A DNA stretch of 64,000 nt from Planctomycetota bacterium (GCA_021776795.1 JAJFFC010000012.1:1-64000); one strand, 5' to 3'. Shown: positions 23,610 to 33,594, numbered from the stretch's first letter. Numbers and translations: made by a program. The notes: generated by a model from the letters alone, not told the origin.

Positions 23610-25721
23610 TCAGGAAGCATGGAATTGTAGCGCAAGCAGGCATTGTTGATGAAGGCTAAGAATGGCTTCCAGGCTGGTTTCGCGGGGGACGTCCCAATCG
23701 GCGGCAAAGGCTTCCAAGAGCTCGCCGAGGACCGCTCCCGCGCCGATGGCCTCCAGAATCCCGAGTTGCAGTTGGTCGATCTCGAAAGTGGTGCCATAAG
23801 CCATCAGACGCAAGCTCATGGTTTCGCCCTGAGCATCGCTGACGCTTTCGGCAGTCCATCCGGGCGCGGCAGTGACCTGTCCATCGAGGGGGAGAACCTC
23901 GGGCAGTTCGCGCCGGCGGAACAGACGATCTTCGAGAACCAGTAGATCGAGGTCGGCGCGCAGGAAACTCCAGGCGGCATCGCTCGGGGCTTCGACGATC
24001 GGCTCACTCAAGATGTTGAAGCTGGTGTTGAGCAGCATCGGTACGCCGCTGCGCTCGCGGAAGGCTTGGATCACCTCTTCGAAAAAGGGCTCCGCGCCTG
24101 GGGCCAGAGTTTGCAAGCGAGCGGTGCCATCGGCGTGCACCACAGCAGGGATTTTGGCTTGCTGCGCTGGCCGCACTCCTACCGTCATCGACATATAGGG
24201 CGATGGCGCAGAATGCTCGAACCAGAATGGGACTTCGGCAGCCAAGACCGTGGGGGCAAAGGGGCGGAAGCCCTCGCGCTTTTTAATCGCTTGGTTGATG
24301 CGCGCGACCATCTCGCCGTCACGTGGGTCGGCCAAAATGCTGCGATGGCCGAGAGCCCTGGGACCAAACTCACTGCGCCCACGAAACAGGCCGACAACTT
24401 GACCGTCAGCGAGTGCATCGGCTAACACTGGCACCAGCTGTTCGTCTTTCATTTCAGCTTCTTCCAGCCATGGTGCATACTGCTGGTAGGCCGCTTCGAT
24501 GTCCTCTGCGCTCCAAGCGCGACCGCCATACGGCGAAAGCGGAGCCTTGGGCAAAGGCTTCGCGCTTGGCGCTGCAGAAGTAGTTGCCTTTGCTTGTTGC
24601 GCATGCCCATATGCAGCACAACCGACCGCCAATCCCTGGTCGCCTGGGTAAGGCGGAATCCACACCTGCTCAAAGCCGGCTTCGCGATGGATGCGCCCAT
24701 TCAGGGTGCTATTCAGAGCCACGCCACCGGCAAAGGCCAAGTTCTTGGCACCACTTTGTTGCTGCAGGCGCTGCAAAAACTCCAACACGATGTCTTCAAG
24801 GTCGGCCTGAACATCGGCGGCAAAGCGAGCGAAACCAGGTCGGGCTTCTTTGTTCTGCCATTCATGCGGGTACGGTTCTGTTCGCAGGCGCGACCAATCC
24901 ACCTGCAGGTCTTCCAAGGGGCCTTGCATGACCGCACGACGTGCTTGTTCCGGCGCCCACTCTGGTGCCCAAGGGGCAAGGCCCATGACCTTTCCGCAGT
25001 GATTCCAATCACCGAAAATATGCGTGGCCGCTCGCGAATACACCGCGCCCAAGGACTCCATATTTTCGAATCCATAGTTGTGAAGCAAGGTGGGGGAGTC
25101 TTCCGCAATCCATCGTTTCCAAACTCGCGACAGTTCCTGCCCGGCGAAAGAAAACACCGACTCGCCTTCGCGCCAACCGAAGGCCTTGCGTGTCGCTTGC
25201 CCTTGTTCGACGCCAGCTGGGAAAGCTTCAAAGTCATCGGCATGGGGCAAGCCAAACTCACTGACATATCCATCGCCTGGTAGTTGCATTTCGTGCAGGG
25301 TCGAGCCCATGCCATCCATGATCACGATCAAGCCGTCGTCAAAAGGGCAGTAGGGCAACACCGACCAGGCATGCGCCAAATGATGGGAGAGTTCTAAGCG
25401 CGGAACACCCGGCAGCAAGTTAAACGGGGACAGATAACTCTCGCGGTATTGGTACAGTGCGGTGGCCCAATCCACCGTTTCGTGAAAGCGATCAATCCGA
25501 AACAAGTGGTTGTTTGCCACCACCAGGCCGATGTCCCCCAATTCTGCGCCTACCGATTGCAGGGCATGTTCGACCAGCTCGGCGCAATCACCGCCATCGT
25601 GTTTCTTGCGCGTGATGCGCTCTTTCTCGCCCAGGAACAGGGGCTTGCCGTCGGCGTTGAGCAGACATGCTGCCGCCGAATGCGTGTATTGATTGAGTCC
25701 TAGGGTGAGCGCGCCGCGCAT
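23610..25721 (-). CDS. NodU/CmcH-family carbamoyltransferase
   Basis: The protein has 703 residues. The N-terminal ASKHA-type domain begins with LGLNQYTHSAAACLL and has the metal-binding SHHLAHAWS (about residue 113) and VIMDGMGST. The C-terminal domain has GRSEFGPRALGHRSILADPR and PMLLNTSFNI, standard for this family. It transfers a carbamoyl group from carbamoyl phosphate to a hydroxyl, usually on a sugar or antibiotic scaffold. The acceptor is unknown, since no biosynthetic cluster is adjacent. A C-terminal extension of about 90 residues beyond the core (from ESVSDAQGETMSL) has an unidentified role. Confidence 0.9.
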   Translation of the reverse strand: MRGALTLGLNQYTHSAAACLLNADGKPLFLGEKERITRKKHDGGDCAELVEHALQSVGAELGDIGLVVANNHLFRIDRFHETVDWATALYQYRESYLSPFNLLPGVPRLELSHHLAHAWSVLPYCPFDDGLIVIMDGMGSTLHEMQLPGDGYVSEFGLPHADDFEAFPAGVEQGQATRKAFGWREGESVFSFAGQELSRVWKRWIAEDSPTLLHNYGFENMESLGAVYSRAATHIFGDWNHCGKVMGLAPWAPEWAPEQARRAVMQGPLEDLQVDWSRLRTEPYPHEWQNKEARPGFARFAADVQADLEDIVLEFLQRLQQQSGAKNLAFAGGVALNSTLNGRIHREAGFEQVWIPPYPGDQGLAVGCAAYGHAQQAKATTSAAPSAKPLPKAPLSPYGGRAWSAEDIEAAYQQYAPWLEEAEMKDEQLVPVLADALADGQVVGLFRGRSEFGPRALGHRSILADPRDGEMVARINQAIKKREGFRPFAPTVLAAEVPFWFEHSAPSPYMSMTVGVRPAQQAKIPAVVHADGTARLQTLAPGAEPFFEEVIQAFRERSGVPMLLNTSFNILSEPIVEAPSDAAWSFLRADLDLLVLEDRLFRRRELPEVLPLDGQVTAAPGWTAESVSDAQGETMSLRLMAYGTTFEIDQLQLGILEAIGAGAVLGELLEAFAADWDVPRETSLEAILSLHQQCLLALQFHAS

Positions 25722-25760
25722 GGGCCAGCATTATCCCTGCGCGGAGGCCTCGTGGCTTAG

Positions 25761-26867
25761 CTAGCGATCAGAGCCAAGCTCGAGCCGAATCTTCTGCTCT
25801 TGGTTCTCGCGCAAAATGGTCAAAACCACCGATTCACCCGGTTCATAGCCGGCCAAGACACGGGCGAGGTCATCTCCGCTACGCAGTCGATCTTGGTCAA
25901 TCGCCAACAGCAGGTCGCCGAGGTGGAGGCGACCATCTTCGGTTTGGCGGGCGGCCTCTAAGCCGGCCTCTGCGGCAGGTCCATCGGCATGGACCTCGCC
26001 CAAAACCAAACCAGGGATACCGCGGGCGCGCGACCAACGACTCGACAACACCGAAACGCCTAGCGAAGCATGCGGGATTTCGCCGCCACGAATCAAGGTC
26101 GTGACAATGCGGTTCATGGTGTCGACCGGTACGGCAAAGCCGATACCAGCGCTAGCGCCACTCAAACTTTTGATGGCGGTGTTCATGCCAATCAAGCGTC
26201 CCGCGCTATCAAGCAAGGGACCGCCCGAGTTGCCAGGGTTGATGGCGGCATCGGTTTGGATCAGTTCGCGCAAACGGTTTCCGGCAATGCCAATGATTTC
26301 GCGATCCAGACCGCTGATGATTCCCGTGGTCAGCGTGTGGTCCAAGCCAAAGGGATTGCCAATGGCATACACATTTTGCCCAACTCGAAGATCTTCCGAC
26401 TTCCCCACCGGGAGGACGGCGACCTCTCCATCGGCCTGAATGCGCAATACGGCAATGTCTTTATTCGGTTCCGCGCCGACGAGTTCCGCTTCATGCTCAC
26501 TGCCATCGGAGAGCGTGACAAAGGCACGACGCGCACCCTTGATGACGTGATAGTTGGTCACGATGTACCCGCGCGGATCCCAGAAAAATCCACTGCCGGT
26601 CCCAGTAAACTCCTCGCGCACGGCGAAGGAGAAGCGGTCACGCAGGACCTCGGTGGTGCGAATATGAACCACGGCAGGGGAGGCCTGTTCGAACAACTCA
26701 ATCGTGGCGAGCTCACTTTGGCCGAGACCCTGGCGCTCCATGACCGGGCGCAGGTCTTGCGTGCTATCGTAAAGCTCAGCCGTCACGGGGCGGCCTTGCC
26801 AGGCTAGGACCGCCAACATGCCTGGAAACACCCAGGCTGCGGCAGGGAATCGCTTCGGGGTCTTCAT
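25761..26867 (-). CDS. HtrA/DegP-family periplasmic serine protease
   Basis: The protein has 368 residues with an N-terminal hydrophobic segment (AAWVFPGMLAVLAW). The trypsin-like domain has the catalytic triad in TNYHVIKGA (His), NKDIAVLRI (Asp) and NPGNSGGPLLD (Ser). One C-terminal PDZ domain covers about residues 275-368 (LGVSVLSSRW, DLLLAIDQDRLRSGDDLARVL). With a single PDZ it is closer to DegS/HtrA than DegP. It is expected to degrade or sense misfolded envelope proteins. It is divergent from the YiiX-like gene, with starts 35 bp apart. Confidence 0.92.
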   Translation of the reverse strand: MKTPKRFPAAAWVFPGMLAVLAWQGRPVTAELYDSTQDLRPVMERQGLGQSELATIELFEQASPAVVHIRTTEVLRDRFSFAVREEFTGTGSGFFWDPRGYIVTNYHVIKGARRAFVTLSDGSEHEAELVGAEPNKDIAVLRIQADGEVAVLPVGKSEDLRVGQNVYAIGNPFGLDHTLTTGIISGLDREIIGIAGNRLRELIQTDAAINPGNSGGPLLDSAGRLIGMNTAIKSLSGASAGIGFAVPVDTMNRIVTTLIRGGEIPHASLGVSVLSSRWSRARGIPGLVLGEVHADGPAAEAGLEAARQTEDGRLHLGDLLLAIDQDRLRSGDDLARVLAGYEPGESVVLTILRENQEQKIRLELGSDR

Positions 26868-26902
26868 CTCGCTTTCTTTACGTTCAACGACCGAGGTCGT
26901 TG

Positions 26903-27739
26903 ATGAAAATCACAGGAATCATGTCCATTTCTAGGGCTCTCGGCAGGCGCATGGCAGGGGTTTTATCCCGCCCGCGTCGGCGCTATCGTCGGCTTGAAGC
27001 CCCCGATTTGGAGCTCTTGCGTCGGAGTTTGCAACCGGGCGATGTCCTTTTGGTCGAGGGCAACACCAGAATTTCGACCGCGATCCAGTACATCACCCAG
27101 TCGACCTGGTCTCATGCCGCCTTCTTCGCCGGCCCCGTTTGGCAAGAGCCGGGAGAGACTGAGCCGCGCGTCCTAATCGAGGCCGATCTAGAGAACGGGG
27201 TGATTGCGGTGCCGCTGTCGAAATACGCCGAGCACAATGTGCGGATTTGCCGTCCGGTGGGATTGGATGATGCCAGCACCGAGCGCGTGGTGTCCTTCAT
27301 GGTGCAAAGCATCGGCTTGGAGTACGACCTCAAGAACATCTTTGACCTGGCGCGGTACTTTTTGCCGTTGCCACCATTGCCGCGGCGTTGGCGGCGGCGC
27401 TTGATTGAACTCGGCAGCGGTGAGCCAACCAAGGCCATTTGTTCCACCTTGTTAGCACAAGCCTTTCAGCTGATTGGCTATCCCATCCTTCCCCGTTATG
27501 AACAGGGAAGCGAAGGCCTAGATGAAGAGACGGTGTTGCGCAGCAGGCACCATTCTTATGTGACGCCGTGTGACTTCGATCTTTCCCCATACTTCCGCAT
27601 CGTCAAGCCGACCTTGGAAGCAGGTTACGATTATCGCCAACTGAAGTGGGCGCAAGACAAGCCACTGGTTACGGAAGAAAACGCAACGAAGCGGCCGCAC
27701 TCACTAGGCGCTGACCAGGAAGGCGCGCCAGGAAGCTAA
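26903..27739 (+). CDS. YiiX/YebB-like permuted papain-fold hydrolase
   Basis: The protein has 278 residues from ATG 26903; a TTG one codon earlier is less likely. The motif order is that of permuted NlpC/P60 enzymes: LQPGDVLLVEGNTRISTAIQ, then the His in STWSHAAFFAG, an acidic segment, and the Cys late in KAICSTLLAQAFQ. Family members are predicted cysteine peptidases, amidases or acyltransferases acting on the cell wall or lipids. The first 30 residues are basic and weakly hydrophobic, with no clear signal peptide. It runs into the opposite gene, overlapping it by 71 bases. Confidence 0.8.
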   Translation: MKITGIMSISRALGRRMAGVLSRPRRRYRRLEAPDLELLRRSLQPGDVLLVEGNTRISTAIQYITQSTWSHAAFFAGPVWQEPGETEPRVLIEADLENGVIAVPLSKYAEHNVRICRPVGLDDASTERVVSFMVQSIGLEYDLKNIFDLARYFLPLPPLPRRWRRRLIELGSGEPTKAICSTLLAQAFQLIGYPILPRYEQGSEGLDEETVLRSRHHSYVTPCDFDLSPYFRIVKPTLEAGYDYRQLKWAQDKPLVTEENATKRPHSLGADQEGAPGS

Positions 27740-29945
27740 CTGCCAGCTGCCGGTCCAGGAGTTGGGCAGGCAGGGGATAGCCTGCAGGGACGGTCCATTG
27801 CACACTTGCCTGGCCGAGACTGTCGAGGGTGCCGGTAATGTCGGCCAGGGCGCGTAATGGCAGGACATCGCCTGCTGGGAGTAGGCTGGTGCCATCGGCA
27901 AAGCCGGCAAACAAGGTGTAGTTGGCTTGTGCGAAAGTCGAGCCTGCATCGAGGTCGAGTTGAATGGTTGCGCCAGCAGCAAGGGACACTTCCGCCGGCG
28001 TGAGGGTGAGGCTGGCCGAGGAAACCGACGCAGCTCGGCTGAGGTTAATCTCGCCAGGGCCTTGGCGTTCGGCAAGCCAAACGGCGGAGGCGCCTGGAGA
28101 GTCTTCCACCACGGCAATCGGTCGGTGCCCGGGCGAAGAGGTGCCGACTCCTGCCACGCGCTGCGGAGGAGCAAAACTGCCGTCGGCCATTCTCAAAGAT
28201 TGCCACAAGCCAGTTTGCTCCGGGCTGCCATTACGATGAAACACAAGAACGGTGTCCTCGGCAGTCCAGCTGGGGGAACTTTCCGCAGCTGTGGATTGCA
28301 GGGTTGCGATGGCTTCGGGTGGGAACCAACGCGCATCGAGTTGGCGACGGGTGGCGTGCCAAAGTTCACTTTGCCCAGAGCGAGAACTGGCGAATACGAT
28401 TTCCAAACCGTTTTGACTCAGAGCCGGGCTACGTTCGCCCAAACCAGAATCCAAATCCACTAGGAGTTGCGGTTCGTCAAAATCATCGAGGGTGGTGGCA
28501 CGGGTGCTTTCATAAAGGTGTGTCATGCCATCCTGCGGGTCAATCGCCGCAGCCAAGAGGCTTAAGCCATCTTCCCTTACCCAGAGGTCGAGGGTTTGCG
28601 CCAAGGCAAAGTTGGCGATGCCGACGTCTGCAGTCACGCTGAACGCCTGCGCCAAGCTCGGGCGATGCAGTTGCAACAATTCCCAACCTTGGCCGCGGTC
28701 CGCGACTGCCCAGGCTTCGAGACCATCGGCGACGCCGAAGGTGGTACGCAGCGTGCCGAGGTTACTCAGGCCGTCCACGCTCTGTCTGGCCGCCAAAGGA
28801 GCCATGCTGGGAGCCTGATGAAGCAGCATCGGCGGGGGCCACAAGGTGACCGGGCGAATGCCATCGTCGACAATCAGGCGCAGGACATCTAGGCCGGCTT
28901 CCGCGCCGGGAATAAGCTCGACGGTGTAGGTGCCGTCTTGGTGATCAATCACCTGCTGCAGGGTGGCCAAGCCGGCGGAGCGAGGGTCATGCTCCATGGT
29001 GATGGTGGCGCCGCCGGAAGTCAGTAGATTGCCATCGATGTCCTGCAGGTCGAGCACATAACTCACGATCTGCGCACTTCCCGCCGCAACCGTATCGGCC
29101 GAGGCATGGATGTTCGACAGGTAGGCATCTGGCCGGCCCAACAGGGCCAAGCGCTCTTGGTCGAACTTGGTGCGGATTTCGAAAACTGGATCAGGGTCCG
29201 CAGCAACTAATCCGGCTTTGTTGATGGCCATGAACAAATCACCTTTGGCACAACCAAAGTTGTCACAGAAGGGTTCATCGCCTTGGCGCGCGAGGAGCAA
29301 GAAACCGACATGGGCACTCTTAGTGAAACTTGGTGGAGGTGCACCGCAGGAGGTCGGGTTGGCCGGGCTGCACGAGCAGCGGCCGTCGCCACCCATGGCT
29401 TGCGCGGCTTCCATAGCCGCCATTACGCGCTGTCCCAGGTCACCTTGCGTGTTGCGCAATGCGCTTTCGGCTTCGGTAATGACCGGGCTTCCGGTTAAGA
29501 CATTGCCTTGAATGGCATAGACCAAGTCGCCGACTTGGCCGGTGACGCCGCCGTAATAAATGCCATCGTTGCTGCCACTAAAGGTGACGGCGCGGCCGGC
29601 TAAATCGACGAAGCCGAACTGTCGAGATTGGAACAGCAAATCGAAGCTTTCAATCTCATCCAGAATCTCCTGCGGCGGAACTCCTTGTGCCAAACGCTCG
29701 GTGATGAGAGTCCGGGTGCTGACCGGACTGACAAAGGATTGCGCCGCCCCGCCGCCCGCCTCGCCACTCAGGATGGCGAGATTGGTGCGCAGATTAAAGT
29801 TCTCGATGCAGGTTGCCGAGGCGACGCAAATCTCCCCGGTCTTGACGTTGACGACCACAATCGACCACGTGGCGAGAGCTTGGCCCATGAGCAGCAGCAT
29901 GGCCAAAGCCACCGCACCCAGGCGTCGGAGTGAGGGGAGGAACAT
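27669..29945 (-). CDS. Secreted DUF1028 protein with beta-propeller-like middle and shared C-terminal domain
   Basis: The protein has 758 residues with a signal peptide ending in GQALA. Residues 25-245 are DUF1028, an Ntn-hydrolase-like domain (TWSIVVVNVKTGEICVASAT, then GGGAAQSFVSP, GVPPQEILDEI, QFGFVDLAGRAVTFSG). An Ig-like segment follows, then residues about 400-640 with PD40/TolB-like repeats (ERSPALSQNGLEIVFASSRSGQSELW). The tail resembles the common C-terminal domain. DUF1028 proteins have been suggested to act in peptidoglycan or peptide processing, but the activity is unproven. It is probably surface-exposed. Confidence 0.8.
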   Translation of the reverse strand: MFLPSLRRLGAVALAMLLLMGQALATWSIVVVNVKTGEICVASATCIENFNLRTNLAILSGEAGGGAAQSFVSPVSTRTLITERLAQGVPPQEILDEIESFDLLFQSRQFGFVDLAGRAVTFSGSNDGIYYGGVTGQVGDLVYAIQGNVLTGSPVITEAESALRNTQGDLGQRVMAAMEAAQAMGGDGRCSCSPANPTSCGAPPPSFTKSAHVGFLLLARQGDEPFCDNFGCAKGDLFMAINKAGLVAADPDPVFEIRTKFDQERLALLGRPDAYLSNIHASADTVAAGSAQIVSYVLDLQDIDGNLLTSGGATITMEHDPRSAGLATLQQVIDHQDGTYTVELIPGAEAGLDVLRLIVDDGIRPVTLWPPPMLLHQAPSMAPLAARQSVDGLSNLGTLRTTFGVADGLEAWAVADRGQGWELLQLHRPSLAQAFSVTADVGIANFALAQTLDLWVREDGLSLLAAAIDPQDGMTHLYESTRATTLDDFDEPQLLVDLDSGLGERSPALSQNGLEIVFASSRSGQSELWHATRRQLDARWFPPEAIATLQSTAAESSPSWTAEDTVLVFHRNGSPEQTGLWQSLRMADGSFAPPQRVAGVGTSSPGHRPIAVVEDSPGASAVWLAERQGPGEINLSRAASVSSASLTLTPAEVSLAAGATIQLDLDAGSTFAQANYTLFAGFADGTSLLPAGDVLPLRALADITGTLDSLGQASVQWTVPAGYPLPAQLLDRQLAVSFLARLPGQRLVSAAASLRFLP

Positions 29946-29985
29946 CCCTCAAGCCTAAGCCATAGAAGCCCACTCGGCTAGCGGA

Positions 29986-31935
29986 TTAGCTGTCGTCGTC
30001 GGCTTTCCAGCTATTGTTGGAAGTATCGACGTCCGGGAAGTGGCGATCCGCGTCGATTTCGACCTGCACCACCGAGCCATGGTCGCGCGAAAGCTCGTGA
30101 ATAATGCGATTGGTTTGGTACCAGACTTCGACCGGAAGCTTGTGGTCTTCCACTGTGCCGTCTTCGTAGGTCACGCGTAGCTCCACCGGCATGACCATTT
30201 CGCCGAGGTTGTCCAAGCGCACACGTGGTCCACGATTGCGCCGTGGGCTGGAAACGCCGGAAATAGCCTGGTCGAGCAGCGTGGCTTCGAGGAACCAGCC
30301 GCGCCAGAACCAAGCGAGGTCGGTGCCGGAGGCGTCTTCCATGGTGCGGAAGAAGTCGGCTGGGCGCGGTGACTTAAACGCCCAGCGTTCGATGTACTCA
30401 CGGAAGGCAGCATCGAAGCGCTCGGGACCAAGAATGCTCTCACGCAGGAGAGTTAAACCAACCCCAGTTTTCTGGTACTGCAACAGGCCCAGTTGCATGC
30501 CGTTGAGCATGTCCGCTGGCGTAACGATGGGAACATCGCTGACCATTTGCAGGAACATGGCGAAGGCACCTGGGTCGTTTTCATTGGGGCCTTCTCCAAA
30601 CCAATCTGGGGTGGAGTAGCCATTCATGAAGGTGTTGAAGCCTTCGTCCATCCAAGCATGCCGACGTTCATCGGTGTTGACCAACATCGGGAACCAGTTG
30701 TGCCCAATCTCGTGGGTGGTGACGCCATAAAGACCACGCTCCGAGCGCGCACGGCAGAACAAGATCATGGGGTATTCCATGCCACCCTCCGCACCCTGCA
30801 CATTAATGGCGACAGGATAGGGGTAAGGGAACCACATCTTGTTGTAGCCCTCAATCGCCGTGCGCAGCATGGCAGTGGAGTCTTTCCAGATGCGCTGTCC
30901 CTCTTTGGCGTAAACCGATTGCACCAAAATGCCGTCGGTTCCGGCAGCATCGTGAATGAAGGCCTTGGACGCAGCCCAAGCCACCGTGCGCACCTTTTCG
31001 GCGTGGAAGTGCCAAGTCAGTGGGCCCTCTCCGGCAGGGCGACTCGCAGGATCGGCCACTTCTTCCGCGGAGCGAATCATGACCGTTTCTTTGCTGGTCT
31101 TGGCCTGCTCCAAGCGCTCTACCTGCTCAGGCGTGAACACCTCCTCTGGATTGGTCAGGACACCGGTACACACCACAATCATTTCGCGTGGTACGGTGAT
31201 GGCCACGTGGTAAGTGCCAAAGTTGGTGTAAAACTCACCGGTGCCTAGGTAGGGGAGGGTATTCCAACCATGGACATCGTCGTAGACGGTGACGGCAGGA
31301 AACCACTGTGCCACTTCATAAACCTTGCCTTGGTCAAACTCGCGAATACCGAAACGGCGGAAGACATTCTTCGGGATCACAAAGTCCCAAGCAATGTCAA
31401 ACACGAAGGTTTCGCCAGGGGCAATCGGTTGCGGCGGATTGACGCGGCCAAGAGTGTCGTACTCAAAGAACTCTAAGGCTTGGCCATTGCTTTCCACGCC
31501 ATGAATGGTGTAGCCGTCGCCCTCGGACTCCTTCATGCCAATCGCCGAAGCCTCACCAACCGCAGTCGCCAAGCTGTTTTCGCGGAAGGCGTTTTGCTCC
31601 AGGCTCATCCATAGGTAGTTGAGCGTATCTGGCGAATTGTTGGTGTAGGTGATTTGCGCTTTGCCCTGCACCAAGCGGGTTTCTGGCTCGAGAGAAACCT
31701 CGATGTCGTAGTCCACCTGCTGCTGCCAATAGTCTGGTCCCGGTGCGCCCGCGCCATTACGCATGTTATTGGGGGCTGGCAGATCCAGCGGGCTAAAGAT
31801 GGTGCCGCTGGGGCGCGCCTCGGGCAGCCGTGCGCCAGGGGCCTCGGCATCTTGAGCGAAGGCGACTGGCGCCAGAATCAGGAAAGTCGTGCCTAGAAGG
31901 ACACGACCCATTGCGACGAGAGACAAGTAGCGCAT
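29986..31935 (-). CDS. M1-family metallopeptidase (secreted), copy 1
   Basis: The protein has 649 residues from ATG 31935, which begins a signal peptide (MRYLSLVAMGRVLLGTTFLI to VAFAQ); the longer frame from 31995 would hide it. M1 hallmarks are the GGMEYP substrate-binding loop, HEIGHNWFP (about 408) and MDEGFNTF 18 residues later, giving HExxH-x18-E. It is likely a periplasmic aminopeptidase for peptide scavenging. A second M1 enzyme is encoded at 53533. It is followed downstream by nfuA-like and other unrelated genes, so it is probably monocistronic. Confidence 0.92.
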   Translation of the reverse strand: MRYLSLVAMGRVLLGTTFLILAPVAFAQDAEAPGARLPEARPSGTIFSPLDLPAPNNMRNGAGAPGPDYWQQQVDYDIEVSLEPETRLVQGKAQITYTNNSPDTLNYLWMSLEQNAFRENSLATAVGEASAIGMKESEGDGYTIHGVESNGQALEFFEYDTLGRVNPPQPIAPGETFVFDIAWDFVIPKNVFRRFGIREFDQGKVYEVAQWFPAVTVYDDVHGWNTLPYLGTGEFYTNFGTYHVAITVPREMIVVCTGVLTNPEEVFTPEQVERLEQAKTSKETVMIRSAEEVADPASRPAGEGPLTWHFHAEKVRTVAWAASKAFIHDAAGTDGILVQSVYAKEGQRIWKDSTAMLRTAIEGYNKMWFPYPYPVAINVQGAEGGMEYPMILFCRARSERGLYGVTTHEIGHNWFPMLVNTDERRHAWMDEGFNTFMNGYSTPDWFGEGPNENDPGAFAMFLQMVSDVPIVTPADMLNGMQLGLLQYQKTGVGLTLLRESILGPERFDAAFREYIERWAFKSPRPADFFRTMEDASGTDLAWFWRGWFLEATLLDQAISGVSSPRRNRGPRVRLDNLGEMVMPVELRVTYEDGTVEDHKLPVEVWYQTNRIIHELSRDHGSVVQVEIDADRHFPDVDTSNNSWKADDDS

Positions 31936-31995
31936 CGCCGCATTGTACGGAGGAAGGAATGGCAGAGTTAGAGACTTTCCTCCGAAGCCAGGCAC

Positions 31996-33027
31996 TTAGC
32001 CGACTTCCACGACTTCCTTCTCCACCACCGCCTCTTCCTTAGTTTCCTTCGGCAACACCAAGTCGTCGGCCGGGGCGAGCATGCGGGTGACGGTGTAGCC
32101 CTGGGCGCGCAAAAGTTCCGGAACGCCTTCTTCGCCCATAAAGTGCAGGGTGCCAAAGGCAAAGACGTATTTCTTTTCCGGATTCTCCGCCATCATCTTG
32201 GCGGTGCGGTCGGCCATGCGCGCATTGCGTACCGGAATCAAGGCACGGTAAAACTTCATGTCGCCTTCATTGGTCGGATCAAAGTCCTCTTCTAACAGAG
32301 CCATGACTCGGGCTTCCGAGCCAGTTAGATAGGCCTCGGTCAAGCGCGCCAAGGAAGAGGGATCCCCTTCTTCGCGTTCGAGTTCACGCTTCATCGTGCG
32401 CTTCAGAGCGTCGATGGTTTCTCCTTCCGTGCGGCTATGCGCCAAGGCGTCGATTTGTTCTTGCAACAACTCGACACCACCCACTTCTTTCCCCTTCTTC
32501 TGCGACACTAGATACAAGCGTTCATCCAGGGCCTTTTTCCCCGAAGTCAACTCCGGCAGCAATTCCAGTTGGCCCAAAGTAATCTCCGCCAGGAATGGGC
32601 GCATGCGCTGGAACATGCCGACGGGATAGTTGTACTTGGCCACACAGGCAGTGAGATCCGCCCAAGCTTCCTCGCCAATGAGCTCTTCCAAATTTTGCTC
32701 CGGGGGTAAAATGCCCACCTTCATGACCGCTTCCTGCATATCGCTCATGTCATCCATCGGCAGCTCGGTGTAGAAGGCATCGGCCGCATTCAGGACTTCG
32801 ACCACGGTGAGGTGCAGGGAGTTCACCCGCGGATCAGGGGTGTGCATGGTGCCGAACAGGTAAGAAGTGGCTTGGTCGGCCTTTTCCATTTTCCATAGGA
32901 AAGAATGCTCTGGCGGGGCGGGCTTCTTTTGCTCCTGAGCATGGACGGAGGGAACTAGGGCCAGTCCTGGAATCAGACCCAGGAAAACGCGGCGGAAGAG
33001 GCTCGGCAGGATGGACGGAGGCTTCAT
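31996..33027 (-). CDS. TraB/GumN-family protein (Tiki-like metalloprotease fold)
   Basis: The protein has 343 residues with a signal peptide (FLGLIPGLALVPSVHAQ). The two family motifs are GTMHTPDPR (about 60) and FAFGTLHFMGEEGV (about 295); the paired GxxH histidines coordinate metal in Tiki-type proteases. The N-terminal HSFLWKMEKADQATSYLFG is typical. Exported bacterial members are functionally poorly defined. It lies immediately upstream (60 bp) of the M1 peptidase gene on the same strand, so the two may be co-transcribed for envelope peptide turnover. Confidence 0.88.
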   Translation of the reverse strand: MKPPSILPSLFRRVFLGLIPGLALVPSVHAQEQKKPAPPEHSFLWKMEKADQATSYLFGTMHTPDPRVNSLHLTVVEVLNAADAFYTELPMDDMSDMQEAVMKVGILPPEQNLEELIGEEAWADLTACVAKYNYPVGMFQRMRPFLAEITLGQLELLPELTSGKKALDERLYLVSQKKGKEVGGVELLQEQIDALAHSRTEGETIDALKRTMKRELEREEGDPSSLARLTEAYLTGSEARVMALLEEDFDPTNEGDMKFYRALIPVRNARMADRTAKMMAENPEKKYVFAFGTLHFMGEEGVPELLRAQGYTVTRMLAPADDLVLPKETKEEAVVEKEVVEVG

Positions 33028-33111
33028 GCTGACGACTACGGTAAGCGTCGCCTTTTGTTGGTGCAGACTGGGTTCTCATTGCGTCTTCTGCCCGCCATGA
33101 GACACTTGGGC

Positions 33112-33594
33112 ATGCGTCCTCGGCTCTCACGCCTCCTGGTGCTGGCCCTTCTCGTCCCTGCAGCTTGTAGCCAACCGGCCGAGCCTGTGGAGGCGCCTGC
33201 CAGCGGTTCCTTGGACAACGGCTGGGCCAAAATCGAGGGCGCCTACGTGCGGCCCTCGCTGCCCCCTCATGACCTCAGCGCAGGCTTCTTTGTGCTCGAG
33301 AACATAGGCGAAGAAGACCTCGTGGTCGTCGGCGTCGAAAGCGCCATGGCTGGCAGTGCGGAATTGCACACCATGGTGGAGGTCCAGGGCGTCATGCGCA
33401 TGCGCCCCGCTGAGTCCTTCTTGGCACCCATTGGCGGCAGGGTCGAGCTCGCACCGGGCGGCAATCACCTGATGTTCTTCGACCTCACTGAGGCCTGGGT
33501 GGAAGGCATGTCCATCCCGCTGGTCCTGCGTCTAGCCGATGGCCGCAGCCTGGAGCTGAAAGTGCCCGTTCGCCTGCCGGAGTCCTCCTCGTGA
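33112..33594 (+). CDS. PCuAC-type periplasmic copper chaperone lipoprotein
   Basis: The protein has 160 residues from ATG 33112, which gives a lipoprotein-like signal RLLVLALLVPAAC; ATG 33097 is an equally open alternative. The copper site H(M)x10M...HxM is visible as ELHTMVEVQGVMRMRP and, later, LAPGGNHLMFF. PCuAC proteins deliver Cu(I) to the CuA centre of cytochrome oxidase, often with Sco1. The next gene is Sco1, sharing GTGA at 33591-33594, so the pair forms a copper-delivery operon. Confidence 0.9.
   Translation: MRPRLSRLLVLALLVPAACSQPAEPVEAPASGSLDNGWAKIEGAYVRPSLPPHDLSAGFFVLENIGEEDLVVVGVESAMAGSAELHTMVEVQGVMRMRPAESFLAPIGGRVELAPGGNHLMFFDLTEAWVEGMSIPLVLRLADGRSLELKVPVRLPESSS

Noticed and set aside
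23594-23797. N-terminal extension of the NfuA-like frame
   Set aside because: Its serine- and arginine-rich sequence is a shadow of the carbamoyltransferase end; the family start is at 23593.
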